Of a DNA stretch of 64,000 nt, positions 26,653 to 34,557 are shown one piece after another. Position 1 is the first letter of the stretch. Every line of letters starts with the position of its first letter. The position numbers and the translations under genes are program-made. Source of the stretch: an uncultured Flavobacteriaceae bacterium (lineage in GTDB: Bacteria; Bacteroidota; Bacteroidia; Flavobacteriales; Flavobacteriaceae); assembly GCA_943788695.1 (NCBI GenBank), contig CALSRG010000001.1:682001-746000 (forward strand). The letters run 5' to 3'. The notes beneath the pieces are model-generated. The model saw nothing but the letters and a program-made list of their open reading frames with translations. It did no database searches and had not been told where the DNA came from.

Positions 26653-27651
26653 TTATAGCACCATTAAATTACATCCTCTAATATCTGAATCGTCAAATCG
26701 ACCAAGTATCTCAAAACTGTTGTTTTGGTAGCGCTTGCCTAAGTCTTGTGTTGCAATAAATGAACAGGAATGTATGTTTGCTAAATCGATAATATTAACA
26801 CCTCCCGAAGTGTCTGTTCGGGCGATCTGAAAAGGATCTTCTTGCTCACGAATCAATACCTTCATCCAAGGTGGGCATTGGAAAAGACCATCTCCTTTGG
26901 AGTACGCCTGACTTAGTAATTCAGTCATACCATATTCACTGTGAATGGCTTCAAGTTTAAAAGCACTTTTTAACATGTGGTGGACTTCATGGCGTATTAA
27001 TTCTTTACGCTGTCCTTTCATACCACCTGTTTCCATAATTATAGTATGCTTTAGAGGTTGCGGAAATTGTTCAGCCAAATTCAACAAGGCAAAAGTGACA
27101 CCAATAAGAATAGTGGGTTGTTTTGCTGATTCTAAATCTTTAATGACTTTTGACAAAGACTCTAAATTATCCAAATAAAATCCACTCGCCTTGTGACCGG
27201 ATTGCTCAATCCAGTCTTTAGTCATGTAGACCAAAGATGCATCCTCACGCTCTAAATAGGATGGCAGTAAGGCGAGTACTGCGTAATTCTGGATATCACC
27301 ATAAAATAACTTAAACCCAATCCTAAAACTTGTGCAATAAATCCCTAAGTCTATTAGATGATGTTCACTCCTTTTGGCATCAGTTGTACCACTGCTTCTG
27401 AAGGTGTGTGCAATATCAGTTGTCCCGGTAAGAACTTTTTTTGTTTTAAAAATTTCAATAGGCAGATAGGGAATATCCTCGATAGATTTAACGTCTGCGG
27501 GATGCCTAAACAACAAGTCACAATAGGATCGGTAAATGGAGTTATGATTGAATTGATAACGAAAGATATCGAGTGCTATACGTTCAAATGCTTCTGACGA
27601 TTGAATATTAAAAATATCTTTTGGATTAATCACTTTTTTGTAAAAAAACAA
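26653..27651 (-). CDS. LuxE-type acyl-protein synthetase family member
   Basis: Adenylate-forming enzyme of 332 residues resembling LuxE (acyl-protein synthetase): TAHTFRSSGTTDAKRSEHHL is the ATP-binding block, and EAIHSEYGMTELLSQAYSKG the conserved adenylation motif. LuxE activates a fatty acid as acyl-AMP, but luciferase genes are absent here, and stand-alone Bacteroidota homologues are often found near envelope or polysaccharide genes. Function here is unknown. Located 58 nt downstream of the large T9SS gene, separated by a strong terminator, and ahead of the carotenoid pair on the same strand with a 94-nt gap. Confidence 0.82.
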   Translation of the reverse strand: MFFYKKVINPKDIFNIQSSEAFERIALDIFRYQFNHNSIYRSYCDLLFRHPADVKSIEDIPYLPIEIFKTKKVLTGTTDIAHTFRSSGTTDAKRSEHHLIDLGIYCTSFRIGFKLFYGDIQNYAVLALLPSYLEREDASLVYMTKDWIEQSGHKASGFYLDNLESLSKVIKDLESAKQPTILIGVTFALLNLAEQFPQPLKHTIIMETGGMKGQRKELIRHEVHHMLKSAFKLEAIHSEYGMTELLSQAYSKGDGLFQCPPWMKVLIREQEDPFQIARTDTSGGVNIIDLANIHSCSFIATQDLGKRYQNNSFEILGRFDDSDIRGCNLMVL

Positions 27652-27660
27652 ATGTAATAA

Positions 27661-27686
27661 AAAAGCACCGCCGAAGCGGTGCTTTT
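27661..27686 (-). terminator. Rho-independent terminator of the T9SS protein gene
   Basis: Perfect 11-bp stem AAAAGCACCGC/GCGGTGCTTTT with a 4-nt loop (UUCG on the minus strand); the minus-strand transcript then runs into a T tract (A-rich at 27655-27660 on plus). It ends the large gene just before the LuxE-like gene. Confidence 0.85.
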
Positions 27687-27709
27687 AAAATTGACTCATT
27701 GAATGTTGC

Positions 27710-30700
27710 TTAAAGAACGATCAATTTTTTTGTCTCAGTCATTCCGTTTTGCGTGAGTTGCAATATATATACACCGCGGTTTAAGCCTTCAGTGCTCATA
27801 GAATTATTGCGCACCTCAGTCGCTAAAACACTTTTGCCTAATATATCATATACCGCAACAGAAATCACACCTGAGTTTGCACTCTGAATAGTAATATTTC
27901 CACCATTAGTTGGATTAGGGTAAACAGCAAAATTAGATAGGCTGAACTCAGTTGCCGCTAAATCTTCAGCACTAACTGATTCCCATGTGGTTCCAAGTCT
28001 AAGCTCATCAAATAAGATCGATGGTGTTTCACCAGTCGAATCCTGACGAATCATAAAATAATTTAATACACTTGCGCCGTTACCAGCACCAGATATAGTT
28101 GCTGATGCTGGAGCATCAACAGCATTTAAATCATCATATGAAGGGTTGAGCCAAAGATCAATTTGGTCGTTTGTGACGTCATACCTTAAAACAACTAAAA
28201 TCGTTTCTGCGATATTAAACGTTGTTGTTGTTACAGGAGGTGAGGACGAAGATGTTCCAAACCCAATATCAAATGTTCCTGAAGCTGCATCTGGATTTGG
28301 ACGCACCCATAGACGCACATCGTATGATGTTCCGCCTCCAAGTACTACAAAATAACCACCGTCAGTAAGATCTGTGATTGCTGATTGATCCGTTACTTGG
28401 AACAAGAATGAGGCGTATACATCACCAGATGTTACACTTTGAAAATATAGAGTAGGATCCATACCAGCGCCTTCAAACGAAACGTGATTTCCAGTTGAAG
28501 CGTCCATTCCTGTATAACTCAGGTTACCTGAGGCAACTAAAATTTCATCACCCGAAAATTGATTTGTCCAAAGTGTTTGATCGCCTAAGTTGGCACCGTC
28601 TGTGTAATCAAATCCTTCATAAATTGGAAGAGCGGGATCTGGTTCAGCTACCGAAAAAGTAACAGTTTGAGACACTGCAGGTGATAAAGCTGTGTGTGCG
28701 TTGTCTACTAAGAACACGACTAATGTGTAAGATTCTCCGTCAGCAACTGTTAGGTCGAATCCATTAGTATCATAGATCATCACTTCACTACCACCATTCA
28801 CGGTATAATGAATATGACCATCACCTGTACCATTTGCTACGTTGAAATATTCAACACCTAATGAGACCGAAACCGTTGTTGTTCCAGAGTCAAATACTTG
28901 TCCGTCCGACGGTGCTGTTAGTGTTAAAATGGGGTCTGGATTTGTAACACAACCTTCGTGCATTCCAAGGTTATCCCATCCTGAATCAGAAGCGCCAACA
29001 ATCCATTCAGAATCTTCAGCAGTTGTGCCAAAAGATGCTAATGGTACTGGGTTTGCTGCGCAAATGTCTGGCTTTCTTGTTAAAGTGTGGTTTGCTGTAC
29101 CGTCAGTCACTCCTGCCACATCCCATCCTGCACCCGGATCCGTTGTAGTCAGATCACCAAGGATATCGATAATGGTATAAGTCGTAGCGGTCGCTCCAGC
29201 CATGGTCAAGGCAAAGGCGTCATCACCATTACTTAAAAAAGTAAAAAATTGGTCAGAAGCTGCTTGAATGGTCGCATCGGCACTTCCGTGACCGACAACG
29301 AAAACTTCACCGGGATTCAGTTGAGATCCCGCAGGGAATAATACTGTATCGGGGTAATCAAAAGCATCAGCCTCGTCACAACCATTGCTACAATTGGACA
29401 GTGAGTATTTGACCATATCAACAGCAACGTCCGATCCGTTATAAATTTCTAAAAATTTATTATTTGAAGATCCTTCACCATATTGACTAAAAAACAAGTC
29501 TCCAGTCGAGGAAACAGTTGCTGGAGTTGAGGTAGAATTCCAAACCCACGATGTGTTGTCACCAACTCCTGCAGCAATTGGCATCATGGAAGACTCGTTA
29601 GTGATAACTACATGGCGTGTTCCATCACTTGTTAAATTGAAAAAACGGTTTACAAATCCATCATTAGCTACAGTTCCAAAGTCATTTTCTGCAAAACCTT
29701 CTTGAACAGTCCAGTTGTCCATGGTAAACTTGTATTCATATGAACCCTCTGAAAGAAGAATACTCAGTGAATAAACACCGTCGCCAGCAAATTGATCGCC
29801 ATTGGTACCATCGTCAAGCAGTTGGCAGCAATCGCCACTCCACCCATTCAACGTTCCGCTGAGATACACATTGCCCACTGTACCCGAGTATCCAGACATA
29901 TCGACGCGCATTAAAACAGGAATGTCAGTTACCAAAGTTTCACCCACTGGAATGTATCCATTAAAGGCTACTGTGGGGAGAACTTGAGACTCGGATGTAT
30001 TATGTACGAAGCGATTGGTAAATCCGCCATTCTTAATGACATTAGGATTTCCAACTCCAGCAACAAGCTCTTCTTGATTAGTCCAAGCGTCTGTTTGAAA
30101 TTTGTAATCGACAAAACCAGTTGGTATTGTAACGGCGGTTGTGTAAATCATATCGCCAGCTGTTTGGTCCGGCGCTACACCGTCATCAAGAAGAATATTA
30201 CTACTCTCATTCCAACCATTAAAAGTACCACTCACATATACGTTTGAAAATGTTTGTCCTGTCATGTCCACAGACATGACCAGTTCACCTGTAATGACTT
30301 CTGCTTCAACAACCACACTACCAAGGCTAGCTTCGTTAGCAGGATTTGCATTTAGTCCAATTACAGTAAAACCGTATTGAATTATTAAACCTGTAGGGAG
30401 TTCAGCAGCTGTTGCTGAGACTGAAAAACTACCCGAAGTTGGAAGGTCTATGGTCTTGGAGCCATTAAGAGCATCGGCATAGCCATTGTTTGGATCTAAG
30501 GCCTTAATAAAAACTTTAACAGCATAATTTCCATCTAAAGTAAAGCTCTGAATCGTTCCAGAGAAACTTAAGTCATTATTGTTAAAAGAAGCCCCTGGCT
30601 CAACAAAAGTATTGGCCTCCATGATTTTGGCGCCCATACCTGTTGTTTGATCTACCCAATAAGCGTCTGTCGGATTTTGCGCGTATAAATTGAAATTGGG

Positions 30701-30919
30701 CTGTAGGGTTATAGTGCCATTACCAGTGTCTACAACTGATTTAAGGTCAGGTACTCCCCAAGAGTCTCCTCCCGCAAAGGTCGTACCGTCTAGTTCAAAC
30801 CAATTCATGTAGCCAACCCAGTTATCTGCGGCTGAAACGGTAATGTTGTTTTGAGTTGATCCGATATAAGAAATAAGCGATATCGAAATAGTTAAAATTA
30901 ATGTGTAAAATTGCTTCAT
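27710..30919 (-). CDS. Large T9SS-secreted multidomain protein (CBM-like, lamin-tail domains)
   Basis: Secreted protein of 1069 residues. Signal peptide at 1-22; an unassigned beta-rich region (~25-205); two repeats resembling starch-binding/E-set modules at ~211-310 and ~331-435 (VYVSGTFNGWNESSNILLDD and VYLSGTLNGWSGDCCQLLDD); a lamin-tail domain at ~475-650 (FFSQYGEGSSNNKFLEIYNG); an Ig-like linker at ~656-760; a ConA-like lectin region at ~770-970; and a T9SS sorting domain from about 985 (VYPNPTNGG to the terminal KKLIVL). No catalytic motif is recognised, so it may be a surface adhesin or binding protein. The two GTxNGW modules suggest alpha-glucan or cell-surface glycan binding, but that is inference. 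Confidence 0.9.
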   Translation of the reverse strand: MKQFYTLILTISISLISYIGSTQNNITVSAADNWVGYMNWFELDGTTFAGGDSWGVPDLKSVVDTGNGTITLQPNFNLYAQNPTDAYWVDQTTGMGAKIMEANTFVEPGASFNNNDLSFSGTIQSFTLDGNYAVKVFIKALDPNNGYADALNGSKTIDLPTSGSFSVSATAAELPTGLIIQYGFTVIGLNANPANEASLGSVVVEAEVITGELVMSVDMTGQTFSNVYVSGTFNGWNESSNILLDDGVAPDQTAGDMIYTTAVTIPTGFVDYKFQTDAWTNQEELVAGVGNPNVIKNGGFTNRFVHNTSESQVLPTVAFNGYIPVGETLVTDIPVLMRVDMSGYSGTVGNVYLSGTLNGWSGDCCQLLDDGTNGDQFAGDGVYSLSILLSEGSYEYKFTMDNWTVQEGFAENDFGTVANDGFVNRFFNLTSDGTRHVVITNESSMMPIAAGVGDNTSWVWNSTSTPATVSSTGDLFFSQYGEGSSNNKFLEIYNGSDVAVDMVKYSLSNCSNGCDEADAFDYPDTVLFPAGSQLNPGEVFVVGHGSADATIQAASDQFFTFLSNGDDAFALTMAGATATTYTIIDILGDLTTTDPGAGWDVAGVTDGTANHTLTRKPDICAANPVPLASFGTTAEDSEWIVGASDSGWDNLGMHEGCVTNPDPILTLTAPSDGQVFDSGTTTVSVSLGVEYFNVANGTGDGHIHYTVNGGSEVMIYDTNGFDLTVADGESYTLVVFLVDNAHTALSPAVSQTVTFSVAEPDPALPIYEGFDYTDGANLGDQTLWTNQFSGDEILVASGNLSYTGMDASTGNHVSFEGAGMDPTLYFQSVTSGDVYASFLFQVTDQSAITDLTDGGYFVVLGGGTSYDVRLWVRPNPDAASGTFDIGFGTSSSSPPVTTTTFNIAETILVVLRYDVTNDQIDLWLNPSYDDLNAVDAPASATISGAGNGASVLNYFMIRQDSTGETPSILFDELRLGTTWESVSAEDLAATEFSLSNFAVYPNPTNGGNITIQSANSGVISVAVYDILGKSVLATEVRNNSMSTEGLNRGVYILQLTQNGMTETKKLIVL

Positions 30920-30938
30920 AATGTTATTTTAGTAAACA

Positions 30939-30946
30939 CAAATCTA
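30939..30946 (-). promoter_or_regulatory. Putative -7 box of the T9SS protein gene
   Basis: CAAATCTA on the plus strand reads TAGATTTG on the minus strand, an exact TAnnTTTG match 19 nt before the ATG at 30919. Confidence 0.45.
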
Positions 30947-31041
30947 TGAAAAATATTAAAACATAGTATTTTTATTAAAAATTATCAAATTTATTAACTA
31001 AGTGATATTTCTTTCTTTAATTTAAGCCATAATAATTTTCT

Positions 31042-31049
31042 TAAATTTG
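31042..31049 (+). promoter_or_regulatory. Putative -7 box of the two-component operon
   Basis: TAAATTTG is an exact TAnnTTTG match 23 nt before the preferred response regulator start. Confidence 0.5.
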
Positions 31050-31072
31050 TCCTTACTTAATAAAAAGTGCTA

Positions 31073-31756
31073 ATGGTAGATCCACGAGATATTAGAATTT
31101 TATTAGTTGATGATGATCCTGATATTTTAGAAATTATTGCTTACAACTTAAAAGCAGTGGGATATCAAATCAGTACTGCTGAAAATGGTTCAAAAGCGTT
31201 AAAAAAAGCAATCAAAGAAATACCAAACTTAATTATTCTGGATGTGATGATGCCAGAAATAGACGGCATTCAAGCTTGTGAGCGACTGAGAGCTGTTCCA
31301 GAGCTGAAAAACACCCTTATCACTTTTCTTACAGCACGTAGTGAAGACTTCTCTCAAATGGCAGGCTTTGAGGCTGGCGCTGATGATTACATCTCCAAGC
31401 CGATTAAGCCAAAAGTTTTGGTTAGCAAAGTTGGGTCGTTACTTCGACGTTTGGAAAAAGATGTCAATAACTTAAAAATCGTTGTTGGCGATTTAATTTT
31501 GGATTCAAACACGTATAAAGTCATTCAGAATGGAGAGGCACGTTCATTGCCGCGAAAAGAATTTGAGCTGTTGTCTTTGCTCATGTCTAAACCTGGCAAA
31601 GTTTTTAAGCGTGACGAAATACTGCATAAAGTATGGGGTACCGATGTCATTGTAGGTGCAAGAACTATTGATGTTCACATTAGAAAACTGAGAGAAAAAA
31701 TTGGTAATGAATGTGTTGAAACCATTAAGGGTGTAGGCTACAGATTTTCTGAATAG
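31073..31756 (+). CDS. OmpR-family response regulator
   Basis: DNA-binding response regulator of 227 residues. Receiver domain: acidic pair in ILLVDDDPDILEII, phospho-acceptor Asp in LIILDVMMPEIDG, and the conserved Thr and Lys in ITFLTARSE and DYISKPIKP. Output domain: OmpR/PhoB winged helix with LPRKEFELLSLLMSKPGKVF, ARTIDVHIRKLREKIG and a closing GVGYRFSE. The ATG at 31073 is preferred; a GTG two codons earlier is also in frame. The PhoR-type kinase starts 16 nt later, so they form a pair. Confidence 0.94.
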   Translation: MVDPRDIRILLVDDDPDILEIIAYNLKAVGYQISTAENGSKALKKAIKEIPNLIILDVMMPEIDGIQACERLRAVPELKNTLITFLTARSEDFSQMAGFEAGADDYISKPIKPKVLVSKVGSLLRRLEKDVNNLKIVVGDLILDSNTYKVIQNGEARSLPRKEFELLSLLMSKPGKVFKRDEILHKVWGTDVIVGARTIDVHIRKLREKIGNECVETIKGVGYRFSE

Positions 31757-31772
31757 CAGTATAATTCCCTAT

Positions 31773-32816
31773 ATGAAAAAGTCATATAAATTTGCTTTAA
31801 TTACGGCTATCCTTTGCAGTTTTACACAAACGCTATTGGTGTTTATAATTATGCTGATCTATGGAGAGATCTATGCTCATGTGATTTTAGGAACCGCATT
31901 TACGTCCTTTCTATTGGTTTTTTCAATTGTTCAATACCGTTTAGAACATTTAATATACCGTCGAATTAGTAAAATTTATGACGATTTGACATTGCTCGAA
32001 TCCACGTCTTTTGTAAAAAATCAAATTACAACGGATATGGCTACATTGACTGAAGAGATCGACAAATATGCGAAAAACAAAAAACTTGAAATAGAAACGT
32101 TAAAAGTACGAGAGACCTATAGAAAAGAATTTATTGGCAACGTTTCTCATGAACTCAAAACGCCTTTGTTTACTGTTCAGGGTTACATTTCTACCTTAAT
32201 TGACGGTGCTATGAATGACCCCGAATTGTTGATGAAGTACTTGAAACGGGCAGATAAAGGCGTAGAGCGTTTGACTTATATTGTCAAGGATTTGGATATG
32301 ATCACCCAATTAGAAGCCGGCTCTATGACACTTGAGGTAGAGGTGTTTAACATTATTGAAGTTATTCAAAATATTTTTGAGTTATACGAAATGAAGGCAA
32401 AGCGAAAAAATATTAGCCTCATTTTTGAAAAATCTCACAAGTTGCCGGTATTTGTGCAAGGCGATAAAGACCGCTTACAGCAAGTAATTTCCAATCTTAT
32501 AATTAACTCGATTAAATATGGCAGTCTGAATGGTACAACTGAAGTTGGTGTGGAAAACTTAACTAATAATAAAATTCTCATACGCATCACCGATAACGGT
32601 GAAGGCATCGATAAAATCCACTTATCGAGAATTTTTGAACGATTCTACAGAGTTGATAAAAGCGGTTCGCGAAAGGAAGGTGGTTCTGGTCTTGGCTTGG
32701 CTATTGTCAAGCATATCTTAGAGGCACACAACGAAAAATTATATGTTGAAAGTGTTCTGAATATTGGTAGTGTATTCTCATTTACTCTGTCAAAAGCCCT
32801 AACTGACACTCAATAG
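31773..32816 (+). CDS. PhoR-like sensor histidine kinase
   Basis: Kinase of 347 residues, partner of the preceding regulator. Two membrane helices at the N-terminus (~8-30 and ~37-55) leave almost no periplasmic loop, so it likely senses the membrane itself, a protein partner, or a cytoplasmic signal. The HisKA block is FIGNVSHELKTPLFTVQGYI; the ATPase domain has N box QVISNLIINSIKYGS, G1 ITDNGEGIDKIHL, F box IFERFYRVDK and G2 GGSGLGLAIVKHI. Pho-regulon control is possible but not shown by this sequence. Confidence 0.93.
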   Translation: MKKSYKFALITAILCSFTQTLLVFIIMLIYGEIYAHVILGTAFTSFLLVFSIVQYRLEHLIYRRISKIYDDLTLLESTSFVKNQITTDMATLTEEIDKYAKNKKLEIETLKVRETYRKEFIGNVSHELKTPLFTVQGYISTLIDGAMNDPELLMKYLKRADKGVERLTYIVKDLDMITQLEAGSMTLEVEVFNIIEVIQNIFELYEMKAKRKNISLIFEKSHKLPVFVQGDKDRLQQVISNLIINSIKYGSLNGTTEVGVENLTNNKILIRITDNGEGIDKIHLSRIFERFYRVDKSGSRKEGGSGLGLAIVKHILEAHNEKLYVESVLNIGSVFSFTLSKALTDTQ

Positions 32817-32856
32817 TTTTTAACTCAAAAGATTATCTTTACCAAAAGTATTTAAC

Positions 32857-33534
32857 TTGGGTAGCAAAAACAAACTTCGACGATTTAAGGAAAATGATAC
32901 GTTTAGTAATGTCATCCAACCCACTCGGGAGACGTTGTTAAATAACGATTTTAAATTTAAAGGCCGTTGGCGCGAAATGTATTTTAAAAATGAACATCCA
33001 ATCGTTCTTGAATTGGGTTGTGGAAAAGGCGAATATACGTTGGCCCTAGCAGAACGGAGCCCAAAAATTAATTTTATTGGTATAGACATTAAAGGTGCCC
33101 GATTTTGGAGAGGTGCAAAAACTGCTCTTGAAACAGGTTTGAGCAATGTAGCTTTTCTCAGGATGCAAATCGAATTGATTGCTTCAGCGTTTAAAAAGCA
33201 TGAGGTCGATCAAATTTGGATTACTTTTCCTGATCCTCAAATTAAATACAAGCGCACAAAGCATAGACTTACAAACCAAAGTTTTTTGGATTTGTATAAA
33301 GACATTTTAAAGCCAGAAGGCTTAGTTCACCTCAAAACCGACAGTGAATTTATGCATGGTTATACCCTTGGGTTACTTCAGGGATTGGGACTGGAAATTA
33401 TGTATAGCAACCATGACATATATAAATCTCCTGAATCACCAGAACTGGTTCGTGCGGTGCAAACATTTTACGAGTCACAGTATCTAGAAAAAGGCAAGCC
33501 CATCACTTACCTTAAATTTAAACTGGATCGATAA
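32857..33534 (+). CDS. trmB: tRNA (guanine-N7-)-methyltransferase
   Basis: Methylates G46 in the tRNA variable loop. The 225-residue protein contains the SAM site VLELGCGKGEYTLALAERSP, IDIKGARFWRGAKTA, and the signature WITFPDPQIKYKRTKHRL. The start codon is TTG: the N-terminus it gives (MGSKNKLRRFKENDTFSNV) matches the family N-terminus and there is no upstream ATG in frame before the end of the kinase gene. It overlaps the LysE gene by one base (TAATG). Confidence 0.94.
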   Translation: MGSKNKLRRFKENDTFSNVIQPTRETLLNNDFKFKGRWREMYFKNEHPIVLELGCGKGEYTLALAERSPKINFIGIDIKGARFWRGAKTALETGLSNVAFLRMQIELIASAFKKHEVDQIWITFPDPQIKYKRTKHRLTNQSFLDLYKDILKPEGLVHLKTDSEFMHGYTLGLLQGLGLEIMYSNHDIYKSPESPELVRAVQTFYESQYLEKGKPITYLKFKLDR

Positions 33535-34160
33535 TGGAGGTCACTTTTTTGTTTGTCCTAGGTTTTGTTGTTGCGGGTATTGGAGTAATTCCTCCAGGCT
33601 TATTGAACATGTCAGCTGCGAAAATAAGTGTTACAGAAGGACACCATCGTTCAGTCATTTTTTCAACTGGTGTTTGTGTTGTAGTATTGTTTCAAACTTT
33701 GTCGGCGGTTTTATTCTCGCGATACTTGTCGGAACATTCCGAATTGATTTCGGTGCTTAAATTGGTAGCTGGGGTTATTTTTGCCTTGCTTAGCATCTAT
33801 TATTTTTTTATCATAAAGCCTCAACAAGCGGAAGTGGAATCAGTATTACTTCAAAGTAAATCGAGTTATTTTTTTAACGGCATGCTCATGTCCAGTATTA
33901 ACCTATTGCCTATTCCTTATCAAGCTTACATGGTGCTTACATTTTCTTCTTTGGATTGGTTTCATTTTCAACCCTATGAAAACGGGCTATACATTGCTGG
34001 AGCTACAATGGGTACTTTTACAATATTATATATTTATATTTTCTTTTTTGACGCGTTAAAGCATTTGAGAATATTTTCAGCTAGGAATATGAATTATATC
34101 ATTGGATTTGTGTCTGGTGCGATTGCTCTTTTTACTTTTTACAGTAGTTTTATGTCATGA
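33534..34160 (+). CDS. LysE-family exporter
   Basis: Integral membrane protein of 208 residues with six predicted helices. The N-terminal block VVAGIGVIPPGLLNMSAAKI corresponds to the LysE/RhtB PGP motif, though the PGP triplet is PPG here. Transports amino acids or related solutes outward in the family; substrate unknown. Start is within the trmB stop (1-nt overlap), stop overlaps the next start by 4 nt (ATGA), so trmB, this gene and the alkyltransferase-like gene form one translational unit. Confidence 0.85.
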   Translation: MEVTFLFVLGFVVAGIGVIPPGLLNMSAAKISVTEGHHRSVIFSTGVCVVVLFQTLSAVLFSRYLSEHSELISVLKLVAGVIFALLSIYYFFIIKPQQAEVESVLLQSKSSYFFNGMLMSSINLLPIPYQAYMVLTFSSLDWFHFQPYENGLYIAGATMGTFTILYIYIFFFDALKHLRIFSARNMNYIIGFVSGAIALFTFYSSFMS

Positions 34161-34501
34161 AAACTTATGTCCCAAAAGATTTTTACCATCGTATTTATGA
34201 AGTTGTGATTCAAATTCCTGAAGGTCGTGTCACCAGTTATGGCGCCATCGCCAAATATCTCGGAGCCAAAGGAAGTGCTCGAACGGTAGGCTATGCTTTA
34301 ACCATTTCGAAGAAAGAAAATATTCCTGCCCATCGCGTTGTTAATAGGAACGGTATGCTGTCGGGTAAACATCACTTTGGTAGTCCAGATATAATGCAAC
34401 GCCTTCTAGAATCTGAAGGTATTACAGTTAAAAATGATCAGGTTATGAACTTTAAGAATCTATTTTGGGATCCATCCCATTTCCTTGACTTAAGTCATTA
34501 A
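34157..34501 (+). CDS. Alkyltransferase-like protein (MGMT fold without the active Cys)
   Basis: Homologue of O6-alkylguanine-DNA alkyltransferase of 114 residues, only the DNA-binding/active-site domain. The family P-C-H-R-V active site reads PAHRVV (in IPAHRVVNRNG), so the methyl-accepting Cys is an Ala. It keeps the DNA-recognition residues: GRVTSYGAIAKYLGA, AKGSARTVGYAL (Tyr and Arg finger region). This is the hallmark of alkyltransferase-like proteins, which bind alkylated guanine and hand it to nucleotide excision repair rather than repairing it. Length and context (end of the trmB-lysE unit) are typical of Bacteroidota relatives. Confidence 0.9.
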   Translation: MKTYVPKDFYHRIYEVVIQIPEGRVTSYGAIAKYLGAKGSARTVGYALTISKKENIPAHRVVNRNGMLSGKHHFGSPDIMQRLLESEGITVKNDQVMNFKNLFWDPSHFLDLSH

Positions 34502-34520
34502 TTATTTCTAACATTACCAG

Positions 34521-34528
34521 TATATTTG
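34521..34528 (+). promoter_or_regulatory. Putative -7 box of the mrp operon
   Basis: TATATTTG is an exact TAnnTTTG match 29 nt before the mrp ATG, in the 56-nt gap after the alkyltransferase-like gene. Confidence 0.55.
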
Positions 34529-34557
34529 CACTTTAGAACAATTCCAAATAAAGTTCA

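Noticed and set aside
28842..29180. 112-codon plus-strand frame inside the large T9SS gene
   Set aside because: Shadow of the real minus-strand gene: low-complexity composition, no family motifs, no promoter or RBS.
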